A stretch of 64,000 bases of DNA from Streptomyces sp. HmicA12 (GTDB taxonomy: Bacteria; Actinomycetota; Actinomycetes; Streptomycetales; Streptomycetaceae), in assembly GCF_000373565.1 (NCBI RefSeq), contig NZ_KB891798.1, positions 496,206-560,205 on the forward strand, written 5' to 3'. The notes below the pieces were generated by a model that saw only the letters and a list, made by a program, of their open reading frames with translations, ran no database searches and was not told the origin of the DNA. Within the stretch, counting starts at the first letter, position 1; each line of letters begins with the position of its first letter. Of the stretch, positions 22,243 to 31,104 are shown one piece after another. The position numbers and the translations under genes were made by a program.

Positions 22243-24057
22243 ATGACGCTGCCGCACTGCGACACGCCCCCCACCCCGCAGGAGGCCGCCGACCTGCGCG
22301 AGCGCTACCGCGTCGAGCGCGAGCGTCGCATACGCCCCGAGGGCCCGGGGCAATACCGTTCCACCACCGCGGAGTTCGGCTATTTCGCCGCCGATCCGTA
22401 CGTCCCCGACACGGCGGAGCGCGAGCCGGTGCACGACGTGGTCGACGTCGCGATCGTCGGCGGCGGGTTCGGCGGGATCCTGGCGGGCGCGCGGCTGCGC
22501 ACGCAGGGCGTGGCCTCGGTGCGTGTCATTGACCAAGGCGGCGACTTCGGCGGCACCTGGTACTGGAACCGCTACCCGGGCATCCACTGCGACATCGAGT
22601 CGCACGTCTACCTGCCGCTCCTCGACGAGACCGGCTACGTACCCGAGTGGAAGTACGCCCCCGGTGAGGAGATCCGTCGCCACGCGGTGCGTATCGCCGA
22701 GCAGTTCGACCTGTACGAGAGTGCCTTGTTCTCCACCACCGTGACCGGCTTGACCTGGGACGAGCCGGCCCGGCAGTGGAGGGTCACCACAGATCGCGGC
22801 GACGTCTTCCGCGCCACCTACGTCATCACCGCCACCGGCACGCTCACCGAGCCCAAACTGCCCGGCATCCCCGGGATCGAGGACTACAAGGGCCACACCT
22901 TTCACACCTCCCGCTGGGACTACGGCTACACCGGCGGCCACTCCGGGGGCGGGATGACGGGCCTGGCCGACAAGCGGGTCGGCGTCGTCGGCACCGGCGC
23001 GACCGGCGTACAGGTCATCCCGAAACTGGCCGAGGACGCGGGTCACCTCTACGTCTTCCAGCGCACCCCCTCCGCCGTGGACGTACGCGGCCAGCGACGC
23101 ATGTCGCCGCAGGAGGTCGGCGCGGACCGTCCGGGCTGGGCGGCCGAACGGCGCGAGAACTTCCTGCGGATCGTCTCGGGGGAGAGCGCCGGACGGGACC
23201 TGGTGGCCGATCGCTGGACGGAGTCCGCCGCTCTCCTCGAAAAGCTCCTGCCGAGCTTCCGCCGCGACGGCGAACCGGACTTCGAGTCCGCCTACGAGGC
23301 CGCCGACCACGCCACGATGAACCAGATCCGCGAGCGTGTGGCCAAGGAGGTCGCCGACGCCACGACCGCCGACGCCCTCCAGCCCTGGTACCGGTACGCC
23401 TGCAAACGCCCCACGTTCTCCGACACGTACCTGCCCACGTTCAACCGGGACGACGTCACTCTGGTGGACACCGCCGACTCCCACGGCATCGAGCGGATGA
23501 CCGAACGGGGCGTCGTCGTCGGCGGGGTGGAGTACGAGGTCGACTGCCTGATCTTCGCCACCGGGTTCTCGGTGGGCGTCTCCGGCATCACGTCGGGGAA
23601 GCTGCCGGTGACCGGCCGCGACGGCGTCGAGCTCCTGCACACGTGGGCCGATCGGGGCCCGCGCACCCTGCACGGCTTCACCAGCATCGGGTTCCCGAAC
23701 CTGATCCGGATGGGCTCGCTGCAGAACGCCAGCAGCGTCAACTTCACGAACATCCTGGACGAACAGGCCCTGCACGCCGCCGCCCTGGTCGCCGCCGCGC
23801 AGCAGAAGGACGCCCTCGTGGAACCCACCCCCGAGGCCGAGGACGCGTGGATGGAGACCTGCGCGCAGGGCGCCCCCGACCACGAGTGGTTCCACGCCGA
23901 GTGCACCCCCGGCTACTACAACCGAGAGGGCCGCGGCCGCCCCAACGGCCCCACCGCCTACCCGCACGGCGCCGTCGCCTTCCACGACCTGCTGCGCCGA
24001 TGGCGCGAGGAGAACATCGACGAAGCCCTCAGGCCGAAGAGCGGCACGCCCGCCTGA
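22243..24057 (+). CDS. type I Baeyer-Villiger monooxygenase
   Basis: 604 residues, the usual size for phenylacetone- or cyclododecanone-type enzymes with an N-terminal extension. FAD Rossmann motif G73-GGFGG; Baeyer-Villiger fingerprint YKGHTFHTSRWD at 215-226 (FxGxxxHxxxWD with Y in first position); NADPH Rossmann VGVVGTGATG around 246-255; conserved DFGGTWYWNRYPG. It inserts one O atom into a ketone to give an ester or lactone using NADPH and O2. With the divergent SDR (alcohol to ketone) and the SMP-30 lactonase it forms a logical alcohol-ketone-lactone-hydroxyacid route. Confidence 0.92.
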   Translation: MTLPHCDTPPTPQEAADLRERYRVERERRIRPEGPGQYRSTTAEFGYFAADPYVPDTAEREPVHDVVDVAIVGGGFGGILAGARLRTQGVASVRVIDQGGDFGGTWYWNRYPGIHCDIESHVYLPLLDETGYVPEWKYAPGEEIRRHAVRIAEQFDLYESALFSTTVTGLTWDEPARQWRVTTDRGDVFRATYVITATGTLTEPKLPGIPGIEDYKGHTFHTSRWDYGYTGGHSGGGMTGLADKRVGVVGTGATGVQVIPKLAEDAGHLYVFQRTPSAVDVRGQRRMSPQEVGADRPGWAAERRENFLRIVSGESAGRDLVADRWTESAALLEKLLPSFRRDGEPDFESAYEAADHATMNQIRERVAKEVADATTADALQPWYRYACKRPTFSDTYLPTFNRDDVTLVDTADSHGIERMTERGVVVGGVEYEVDCLIFATGFSVGVSGITSGKLPVTGRDGVELLHTWADRGPRTLHGFTSIGFPNLIRMGSLQNASSVNFTNILDEQALHAAALVAAAQQKDALVEPTPEAEDAWMETCAQGAPDHEWFHAECTPGYYNREGRGRPNGPTAYPHGAVAFHDLLRRWREENIDEALRPKSGTPA

Positions 24058-24088
24058 CGCCAGCGCCTGCGGATGCACGGGAACGCGC

Positions 24089-24120
24089 GCCGGGCCCGAG
24101 CGGGAAAGCTCGGGTCCGGC
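24089..24120. terminator. terminator between convergent genes
   Basis: 13-bp stem (24089-24101 with 24108-24120) with one G/T wobble and a GGGAAA loop. It lies just after the monooxygenase stop and before the end of the convergent lipoprotein gene. Confidence 0.75.
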
Positions 24121-24171
24121 AGGGGCAGCAAGCGATGCCGACGGCAGCGCCTCCTGCGCCGGGGCGCCCGC

Positions 24172-24852
24172 TCACGGTTGAGAGGGAAAGCAGACCTTCC
24201 GGTCCGCACTGCAGATCTCGGCCTTCGAATCGATGGGGCCGTAGGGCCGGTCGAACGTCAGGAAGGTGACCTTCCGGCCCGACGGGAACCTCGACACCAC
24301 CTGCTGCACAGGCCCCGCGCCCGACGCACGCCTGACATGGTCGAAGTGCCGGGAACCACCCTCGGCGATCACGAAGCTCACCATGCGGACCTGGTCCTCC
24401 TTGCCCTCCTCCAGAATCTGGTCCGGGGTGCCGCTGTCCACGAAGAGCAGCCCGGGTGCGGGCGCCTTGTCGGGAGGGGAGCCACAGGCCGATGTGGTCT
24501 TCGAGCGCCGCACCATGAGCCAGCAGAAGGTGCGTCCGTCGGGCATCCAGGCCAGCTCGCCGGTCGTGTCGTCCTTGCGGTGAATCACCGCCACCGTGTC
24601 GTCCGCCGGAAGGTCGTACCCGACCGGGAGCCGGAGATGCCCCAGCGCCTTCCGCAGGAACACACCGTCGCGAGCGGTGGCGACGGCCGTGCCCGTGGGC
24701 CGAGCGGGCATCCTGTCGTACGTCCGGTGCGTGGCCGAAGGCGCGGCGGTCGTGGTCGCCTTCGGCGTGGGTGTCCCTTGTGCCGACGTACATCCCGTCA
24801 GTGCCACCAGCACCACGACACTTGTGCTCGCGAAAACCCGTCGCTTCGACAC
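24172..24852 (-). CDS. secreted lipoprotein, unknown function
   Basis: 226 residues from GTG 24852 (GTG 24858 also possible; both follow a G-run). Signal peptide with lipobox LVALTGC, then a Thr/Ala/Pro-rich linker and a soluble domain with RLPVGYDLPADDTVAVIHRKDD and paired Cys residues (FCWLM, SACGS, ICSADRKVCF). No catalytic motif was recognised. Probably anchored to the outer face of the membrane. Confidence 0.7.
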   Translation of the reverse strand: MSKRRVFASTSVVVLVALTGCTSAQGTPTPKATTTAAPSATHRTYDRMPARPTGTAVATARDGVFLRKALGHLRLPVGYDLPADDTVAVIHRKDDTTGELAWMPDGRTFCWLMVRRSKTTSACGSPPDKAPAPGLLFVDSGTPDQILEEGKEDQVRMVSFVIAEGGSRHFDHVRRASGAGPVQQVVSRFPSGRKVTFLTFDRPYGPIDSKAEICSADRKVCFPSQP

Positions 24853-24935
24853 AACCACCCCCCGTTGCGCGGATCTTAGTTCGAAGAACGGCGGCCCGGA
24901 GCGAAATGCGTGGTCGGGCCGTCCGCGCGAGCCCG

Positions 24936-25090
24936 TCACCGACTCCGCGCGGGCCCGGTGGAGTCCCGTACGACGAGGCGTGGCACGAGCGACTGCTGAC
25001 GGTGTGGCGCGTCCGGGTCGGCCAGGCGTGCGCGCAGGACGTCCACCGCGAGGCGTCCGATCTCGGCCACTTCGTGACCCTGTGGAGGGT
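24936..25090 (-). pseudogene. LacI-family regulator, C-terminal remnant
   Basis: The frame ending at TGA 24936-24938 encodes HEVAEIGRLAVDVLRARLADP, then QQSLVPRLVVRDSTG, the normal end of LacI-family regulators. The DNA-binding domain and most of the sugar-binding domain are absent, and upstream sequence in the frame is unrelated. It adjoins other gene fragments (25152-25940). Confidence 0.65.
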
Positions 25091-25151
25091 TGCATGAGCT
25101 GAATCCGTAGGCCTCAACGGGATTGCGAGAAGGGGAAGTTGTCGGCCGTGA

Positions 25152-25529
25152 CATCCCGGACGCTGGCAGGGCGACCACCACGACGGTGTGCCGATCCTCG
25201 TCCTCACGCACCATGTGGATGACGGGGACGTGCCACCCGGCCACGCGCGATGCGTCACCGACGTCGACGACTGCGCCCGTCAGGCTCGCGAGGCCGCAGG
25301 GGACCGGCCCGTCATGGTCCACGGGGCCGCCGCGACCCAAGCACTCCTCCGGGCCGGACACATCGACGAGATGGAGATCCACCTGATTTCCGTCCTCCTC
25401 GGAGACGGCCGACGCCATTTCGACCACCTCGGTGGTGATCACATCGAACTCGACCTCGTCCGAAGGCTCGAGGACCGGGACGTCACCCACCTCGGTTATC
25501 GGGTGCATCGACCCGAGGAGGCCGCGTGA
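25152..25529 (+). pseudogene. RibD/DHFR-family reductase, 5'-truncated
   Basis: From about 25152, after an in-frame TGA at 25149-25151, the frame reads a GDHHDG-type stretch then VPILVLTHHV, GDRPVMVHGAAATQALLRAGH and IDEMEIHLISVLLGDGRRHF. This is the C-terminal half of dihydrofolate reductase-like RibD-C proteins. The N-terminal half with the substrate pocket is gone. GTG 25188 could start a 113-residue product, but half a fold is unlikely to work. The end overlaps the next fragment by 4 nt. Confidence 0.65.
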
Positions 25530-25940
25530 AGCCGCTGTTCGTCTCGTACCGCGTCACCGACCTGGACCGCTCGCTCGGATTCTGCACCGCCTCGTGTTAT
25601 GTCGATCTGGGCAGGGTCGACGCCGGGGACGGGAGCCACCTCGTGATCCTCAAGTTCTCCGGCGAACCTGCGGCCTCGCTCGAACTCGTCGACCGCGAGG
25701 TCGACGAACCGGTCGACGTCGGCAGTGGATTCGACCACCTCGCGATCTCCAGGTGGACGCACTGGCCGCCCCCTGGAACAGCTGACCGACGCCGGCCTGG
25801 AGCCTGGATCCGTGGAGTGCTCAGGCGGGCCGCACGGCCCCAAGACGTCGTGGCTCACCGACCCCGACGGCTACCGGATCGAGCTGGTGGAGTGGCCGCC
25901 CGGACACTCCGACAGCCTCACCGAGGCGGACTTCTCCTGA
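25526..25940 (+). pseudogene. glyoxalase/VOC-fold gene, broken by frameshifts
   Basis: Starts as a normal lactoylglutathione-lyase-like protein (MKPLFVSYRVTDLDRSLGF, DGSHLVILKFSGEPAASLELV, GFDHLAI). At about 25747 the expected QVDALAA continues in a second frame. At about 25770 the expected LEQLTDAGLEPG and PHGPKTSWLTDPDGYRIELVEWPPGH continue in a third, ending at 25940. Two indels are therefore needed. Read in order the pieces give a full-length VOC protein, so decay is recent. Confidence 0.7.
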
Positions 25941-26021
25941 GCGGTCCGGTAGCCCCCGGCGCCGAGTACGCTGCACGCCACTCCGACGCATTCGTGAATC
26001 GGCGGAACACCCAGAGGTCGG

Positions 26022-27722
26022 TCAGCCCAGCCGGGTGGCGGCTTCGGGCCGGTGGATGCCGCGGGGCCTGTAACCCAGCGCCTCCGCCACACCGGCGAGG
26101 TCAGCCAGGTACCAGATGATGGCGAGCCACATCTCGGTGCCTTGCAAGCCGGGCTGGGTGCTGGGCAGACCCGCCGTGGTGGGGTGCGGTGCGCGGAAGG
26201 AGAAGCCACGGCCGTCCTGCCAGTGGCCGAGGGCATCGGTGAGCAGACGGCGGGCGAGTGCGGTCACCTCGTCGGCGCGGTGCCCGCCGGCGCGGGTCAG
26301 CCACAGCGGGTGGGCGATGTCCAGGATGTTGCAGGCCGTCTGTGCGGCGGGGGCGGTGTAGCGGGGCTCGGCCGCGTGCCTCAGTACGGTGTCGACGACG
26401 CGTTCGGGGTGCGGGACCGTGACTCCGTACTGGGCGTAGGTGCCGCGGCTGGCGCGATAGAAGCCGTTGACGACGAGCAGGTGTCCGTCGATGGGGCTGG
26501 GCTGTCCCCACATGCCGGTGGAGGAGTCCTGGTGGGTGGCCAGCCAGCCGAAGAGGGTTTCCAGCACTCCGTCGGGCGTGGCGGGGTGGTGCAGGCGGTT
26601 CCACAGCAGGGCGGTTCCCAGGGTGTCGACCCAGTCGCCCGCGTGCCAGGGGTCGCTCCGCCAGGGCAGGGCGTCGAGCGCGGTGATCACGCCTGCGGGA
26701 GTGGCGTTGGCAACCGTGTGGACGGGATGCGGCAGGCGGCTGCCGAGCAGGTCCAGGGCATAGCCCACGCACAGTAGGTGGTAGGCGGTGTCCCGGTCGA
26801 ACAAGCCGTCCACTGCGTCCAGTTGACGGCCCTCGGCGGTGAGCGCGCCGATGAGCCCGGCCTCCTGGTCCTGCCAGGAGCGCAGCCGTTCGATCTGATC
26901 CTCGCCGGTGAGCGGGGCGGGGGCGCGTCCGAGGAGCAGATCGGCTATCTCGATCGCGTCGCACTGGGCCCGCACGGTCGGGGGCCGCCCAGGCGCGTCG
27001 ACGAACAGGCCGCCCTGCACGTGCGAGTCGAAGCTGCGGGCGATGACGTCCTCGGCCTGCGCCCGGGTGGTGTCCGCGAACGCGGCCAGGCGCGCGGCCA
27101 GATCCGTGGCGGCCGAAGCGGCCGGGGCCGGGCCGCGCCGGCGCAGGACCCTTGCCGGATTGCCGCCGACCACGGCCCCTGCGGGCACGTCCTTGGTCAC
27201 GACGCTGCCGGCGCCGACAACGGCACCGTCGCCGACGGTGATGCCGTCCAGGATCACGACGTGCGAGCCGATCCACACGTCGTGGCCGATACGGATGCCG
27301 TTGGAGGTGACCGGCTGCTTGAACACCTCGGTGTCCGGGTCCTCGAAGCCGTGGTTGAAGGCCAGTAGCGAGGTGTGCGCACCGATCCGTACGGCGTCGC
27401 CGAGGACGATGTCGCCCCGCACGACGGTATAGGGGTTGATGGTGCAGTCTCGGCCGGCCCGCAAGGTGCCGGTCACGTAGGCACCGGCCGCGATGTAGCT
27501 GCGGGCACCCAGTGCCAGGACATCGTTCTGCACGGCGGCCAGCGGGGACAGGAAGCAGTCCTCGCCGAAGCGGTAGGACGGGCTGTCCTTGCACAGAGCG
27601 CTCTGGTGCTCGTTCTGCCGGGTGCGGTCGTCGTCCGTGGCCTGGGTCCAGTAGTGCCAGGGCGAGTAGTCGAACAGGTCGGGTCCCGCGGGCTGCGTGT
27701 CCGCGGCATCGTGGTGGGGCAT
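26022..27722 (-). CDS. hexapeptide-repeat acyltransferase fused to an alpha/alpha-toroid-like domain
   Basis: 566 residues. Residues about 50-195 are a left-handed beta-helix acyltransferase of the maltose/galactoside acetyltransferase type: ISxxx-type repeats (INPYTVVRGDIVLGDAVRIGAHT), the catalytic-type His in LLAFNHGFED, then HDVWIGSHVVILDGITVGDGAVVGAGSVVTKDVPAGAVVGGNPARVLR. Residues about 290-560 are helical with toroid-like repeats (GWLATHQDSSTGMWGQPSPIDGHLLVVNGFYRASRG), reminiscent of terpenoid-cyclase or glycosyl-hydrolase barrels. No signal peptide. An O-acetylation of a sugar or aglycone is likely; the second domain has no assigned role. Confidence 0.75.
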   Translation of the reverse strand: MPHHDAADTQPAGPDLFDYSPWHYWTQATDDDRTRQNEHQSALCKDSPSYRFGEDCFLSPLAAVQNDVLALGARSYIAAGAYVTGTLRAGRDCTINPYTVVRGDIVLGDAVRIGAHTSLLAFNHGFEDPDTEVFKQPVTSNGIRIGHDVWIGSHVVILDGITVGDGAVVGAGSVVTKDVPAGAVVGGNPARVLRRRGPAPAASAATDLAARLAAFADTTRAQAEDVIARSFDSHVQGGLFVDAPGRPPTVRAQCDAIEIADLLLGRAPAPLTGEDQIERLRSWQDQEAGLIGALTAEGRQLDAVDGLFDRDTAYHLLCVGYALDLLGSRLPHPVHTVANATPAGVITALDALPWRSDPWHAGDWVDTLGTALLWNRLHHPATPDGVLETLFGWLATHQDSSTGMWGQPSPIDGHLLVVNGFYRASRGTYAQYGVTVPHPERVVDTVLRHAAEPRYTAPAAQTACNILDIAHPLWLTRAGGHRADEVTALARRLLTDALGHWQDGRGFSFRAPHPTTAGLPSTQPGLQGTEMWLAIIWYLADLAGVAEALGYRPRGIHRPEAATRLG

Positions 27723-28009
27723 GTCGTCCGTTTCCGCAGAGAACTGCTGTGATCAGCCGTCTACTTGAGGCCGGCGGTGGCGATTCATTTGATCAGGTGC
27801 TTCTGCCCGTGGTGAAGAAGCCCACGGCGGGTGCGAGGGGGGACGACCGACACGACGCCCCTGCGGCCGGATCGCCCCCACTGAAGCTCTGCGGTCTTGG
27901 TCGTGGGCGGCAATCTGTGTTGCCGATCGTCGGCGGGATGATCTCGCCGATGAGTTCACCGTCCTCGAACGGTCTACCCGGCGACACGACCGTTCTCGAC
28001 AGGAGTGCC
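27723..28009. other. 287-bp intergenic region, no gene recognised
   Basis: Short open frames here lack homology that I recognise. It holds the promoter regions of the divergent acyltransferase fusion (start 27722) and VOC gene (start 28010). A short imperfect hairpin lies around CCCGTGG/CCACGGCGGG near 27808-27834. Confidence 0.4.
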
Positions 28010-28378
28010 ATGTCCACCATCCAGCCCGTCATCCTGACTGCCGACCAGGACGTTCTGCTCAGCTTCTATACGAAATTGTTCGGCGCCGAGGAGACCTTCC
28101 GGGTACCGGCGAAAGGCCCGGCCTTCTACCTCGGCCTGCTCATCGGCGACACCGACCTCGGGCTGGTGGTCAAGGAGAACCCGGGGACCGGGGCGACGCC
28201 GCGGATCCTGCTCAGCATCGGTGTCGACGACGTCGACGAGACGCTCGCCCGAGTGGAGGCGCTCGGCGGCTCGGTCGGTGGAGGGCCCAACGACATGCCG
28301 TGGGGACAGCGCGTCGCCCACATCAAGGACCCCGACGGCAACCCGGTGAACCTCACTCAGCCGATCCCGGCCCGGTGA
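28010..28378 (+). CDS. VOC-family (glyoxalase/dioxygenase fold) protein
   Basis: 122 residues, ATG 28010 behind AGGAG (28001-28005). Single VOC domain: ADQDVLLSFYTKLFGAEETFRV, PAFYLGLLIGDTDLGLVV, RILLSIGVDDVDETLARVEALGGSV, HIKDPDGNPVNLTQP. It resembles the glyoxalase/bleomycin-resistance set. Metal ligands are incomplete, so a binding or detoxification role is as likely as catalysis. Confidence 0.85.
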   Translation: MSTIQPVILTADQDVLLSFYTKLFGAEETFRVPAKGPAFYLGLLIGDTDLGLVVKENPGTGATPRILLSIGVDDVDETLARVEALGGSVGGGPNDMPWGQRVAHIKDPDGNPVNLTQPIPAR

Positions 28379-28428
28379 CGCGCTTCCGGGGCGTCCGCTG
28401 ATCGCGGGCCATCTGATCGTGGGCGGGG

Positions 28429-29178
28429 TCAGTCCGGAGCTTGGTGAGGATCCGCCGGCGCGGCCCTTGTGATGAGGCGGCAGGGGAGGGGGCGTTCCAC
28501 GGCCGTGCCGGTTGTGTCTCGCTCGACTCGGTAGACCTGCGCTTGTGGTGCGCGTGTCACGGCGTCGGTGAGGTGGCCGTCGATGAAGAAGGCGCCGGTT
28601 CCGTCGTCGAGGGCCCAACCGGAGTCGAGTGCCCCGGTGGCAACGGCTGAGAGGTAAGAAGGGCGGCGACCCGCTTCGCTGTCGTAGTGCGGGCAGACCG
28701 AGCCGGGCAGCAGCCCGAGCCCGTCGGCCAGGAAGGTCAGCGGGCCGAAGGAATCGGTATGGGAGCCCCGCGCCCAGCAGTTGGCGCCGGCACTGATACC
28801 GCACAGCAGTGTTCCGCGGTCGCAGGCCTCGTGCAGCAGCCGGTCCACACCGTGCGTGCGCCAGACGGCGAGCATGTTCGCTGTGTTGCCGCCGCCGACG
28901 TACACGACGTTCTGTGCGAGCAGAAACGCGCGCAGCGCCTCGTCGTCGAGTTCCCTGCGGAACAGTGACAGGACCGAGGACTCGGCCTCGCGCGGTCCGA
29001 ACACCTCCCAGAAACGCTCGATGTACCCGGCCGCGTCGCCGCTTGCCGTCGGGACGAAGCAGACTTTGGGGCGTGGGGTGCGTGCGTGGGTGAGCAGCCA
29101 GTCGTCGAGGAGCCCGTCGTCGTCGGTGGAGAAGCCTCCTCCGAGCAGAGCCAGTCGCTGCTGATGCCGAACGGCCAC
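28429..29178 (-). CDS. peptidase E (S51 aspartyl dipeptidase family)
   Basis: 249 residues from GTG 29178, which follows GGAGGA on the minus strand. The S51 fold is clear: LALLGGGFS, the segment VVYVGGGNTANMLAVWR and the nucleophile S129 in GISAGANCW, with a late DGH motif. The family hydrolyses Asp-X dipeptides or related cyanophycin-type substrates. Cytoplasmic. It is next to a decayed transporter, so its own neighbours give no functional hint. Confidence 0.85.
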   Translation of the reverse strand: MAVRHQQRLALLGGGFSTDDDGLLDDWLLTHARTPRPKVCFVPTASGDAAGYIERFWEVFGPREAESSVLSLFRRELDDEALRAFLLAQNVVYVGGGNTANMLAVWRTHGVDRLLHEACDRGTLLCGISAGANCWARGSHTDSFGPLTFLADGLGLLPGSVCPHYDSEAGRRPSYLSAVATGALDSGWALDDGTGAFFIDGHLTDAVTRAPQAQVYRVERDTTGTAVERPLPCRLITRAAPADPHQAPD

Positions 29179-29273
29179 CAGGTCCTCCTCACGCCGTGCT
29201 TCGACCAGTGAGGAACACTGCCGGGCGGCCCGCAGGTTGGCAACCGAACAGGGCGTTCGCGGACGCCTCATGC

Positions 29274-30109
29274 TCAGCGGGGAGTTGCCCGCTGAACACC
29301 GGACCCCGGTCCGGTGGTCGCTACCGCGCTGCTCTGCCGCCGGCAGCGCATCGCCCCCACGACCGTCAGGGCCATAAAGGCGCTCAGCGCCACCGCCATG
29401 GGGGCGGCGCTGCGCGTACCGAACACGCCGATCAACGGCGAGGCGGCGGCGCCGAAGGCGCACCGGGAAGCCCCCAGCAGCGCGGACGTCGCACCCGGAG
29501 CGCTGCGCCCGCGGCTTTGCCCCACCGTCGTCAGGGCGGGAAAGAGGAGTCCGAACGACGTCACCGTCACCAGCAAGCACGCTCAGGTCGCCCACAGTCC
29601 CGCACCCGCCGTCGCGACGAGCGCCAGCAGCGCGAGCTGGCCGGAGACGCCGGCGACCGCGCCGAGGACCAGCAGTGGCTCGGGGCGGTGGCGGCGGGCC
29701 AGTCGCCCGTACAGCAGCGATGCTCCAAGATTGCCGAGCGCGTTCACGCCGTAGACGACGCTGTCATCGTCGGCGACAGCTGCAACAGGTCGTGCAGGAC
29801 GAAGGTGGCCCCCGCCACGAAGGCGAAGACCGCCGGGCCCCTGCATCCTATGGTCAGTACGGGCACCAGGACCCGGGGCTGCGCCGGCGGGTTTGCCGTC
29901 GCACGCATCGCTCCGTCGGCCCCGCCGGTGATCCGGCGTCCCGCGGGCAGCGACTCGGGCACGCCGCGTGCCAGCCCCACCGCCAGCCGGGCGCCGACGA
30001 GGGCGAGCGTCACGAACACGCCCCGCCACGGAGTCACCGCCAGCACGATCCCGCCCGGCACCGGTGCGAGTACCGGGCCCAGCGCGCGATGGGCGCACCA
30101 CCGCCGCAC
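29274..30109 (-). pseudogene. Bcr/CflA-type MFS drug transporter, degenerate
   Basis: The C-terminal two thirds of a Bcr/CflA transporter can be read in pieces: GPVLAPVPGGIVLAVTPWRGVF (frame to about 29770), then VVYGVNALGNLGASLLYGRLARR in another frame to an in-frame TGA at 29583-29585, then VTSFGLLFPALTTVGQSRG and PGATSALLGASRCAFGAAASPLIG. The N-terminal helices are missing. At least one frameshift, one stop and a 5' truncation make it non-functional. Confidence 0.75.
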
Positions 30110-30214
30110 CCCAAATTCGTCGCGTACACCGGTGATTTAGCCGATGGCGCCCGGGCCCGACACCCCCACCCTGGGTCGGGCCAGGTACCCGCACACCCCC
30201 GTCAGGAGGGCTCC

Positions 30215-30973
30215 ATGGGCTCCACACCTCGTCGTTCGCCACGCCGTCTGCTCGGCGTACTCGCGGCCGGCGCCGTCGCGTTCACTCTCTTCTCCTCGGC
30301 CACGACGACGGCAGGCGCCGCCGACACCGCTGCCACCACCGCGCGGGCCACCACCACGCAATCCGCCGCCGCGCAGCCGTTGTCCACGAGTACGCCGGTC
30401 GTCTTCGTCCACGGCTACACCGGCAACGCCTCCAACTGGACCACCGCCATGACCGTCTTCCGCGCCAACGGCTGGTCCAGCTCGAACCTCTTCGCCTACG
30501 AGTACAACTCGTACGGCAACAACATCACCAACGCTCAGGGCCTCGCCACCTACGTCAACACCGTGAAGGCACGGACCGGCGCGAGCAAGGTCGCCATCGT
30601 CAACCACTCGATGGGCGGGCTGGTCAGCCAGTACTACCTGAAGGTGCTCGGCGGCAACACCAGCGTCAGCCACCTCGCCTCGATCGCGGGCGCCAACCAC
30701 GGCACCACCTACGCCAGTGCCTGCCTGATCTACACGACCTGTCAGCAGATGTACCCGGGCTCCTCGTTCATCTCCCAGATCTCGTCCGGCGACGAGACGC
30801 CCGGCTCCACCAAGTACGCCACCTGGTACTCGGCGTGCGACGGCATCATCATCCCCTACACGAGCACCCGCCTCGACGGCGCGACCAACAACAACGTGGC
30901 CTGCCAGACCCACATCGGCTATCTGACGGACACGGTCGTGCTCGGGCAGATCGCCCGGTTCGTCGCTTCCTGA
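30215..30973 (+). CDS. secreted triacylglycerol lipase
   Basis: 252 residues, ATG 30215 behind AGGAGGG (30204-30210). A long twin-Arg-like/Sec signal peptide (RRSPRRLLGVLAAGAVAFTLFSS, cleavage near AGAA) precedes an alpha/beta-hydrolase of the Streptomyces/Bacillus LipA type: oxyanion-hole HGYTG (66-70), nucleophile S132 in NHSMGG, D209 in SACDGIIIP and H233 in QTHIGY as the triad. Secreted; hydrolyses triglycerides or esters. A strong terminator (31012-31053) follows. Confidence 0.9.
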   Translation: MGSTPRRSPRRLLGVLAAGAVAFTLFSSATTTAGAADTAATTARATTTQSAAAQPLSTSTPVVFVHGYTGNASNWTTAMTVFRANGWSSSNLFAYEYNSYGNNITNAQGLATYVNTVKARTGASKVAIVNHSMGGLVSQYYLKVLGGNTSVSHLASIAGANHGTTYASACLIYTTCQQMYPGSSFISQISSGDETPGSTKYATWYSACDGIIIPYTSTRLDGATNNNVACQTHIGYLTDTVVLGQIARFVAS

Positions 30974-31011
30974 CCGTCCTCTCCTGAACAACCCGGCTCG
31001 TCATGAGACCG

Positions 31012-31053
31012 GCCCCGTCTCCGGCAGGGCGACGCGACTGCCGGAGACGGGGC
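31012..31053 (+). terminator. strong terminator after the lipase gene
   Basis: Perfect 16-bp stem (31012-31027 with 31038-31053, arm core GTCTCCGGCAG) and a 10-nt loop, lying 38 nt after the lipase stop and before the convergent gene ending at 31105. Confidence 0.85.
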
Positions 31054-31104
31054 GTCAGCGACGTCACTGTCCGACCCGTCCGACGGGTTGGCTCCCGGTG
31101 CTGT

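Noticed and set aside
24936-30109. The relic-rich segment considered as a mobile element or prophage remnant
   Set aside because: No transposase, integrase, terminal repeats or tRNA target found; only degenerate metabolic and transporter genes.
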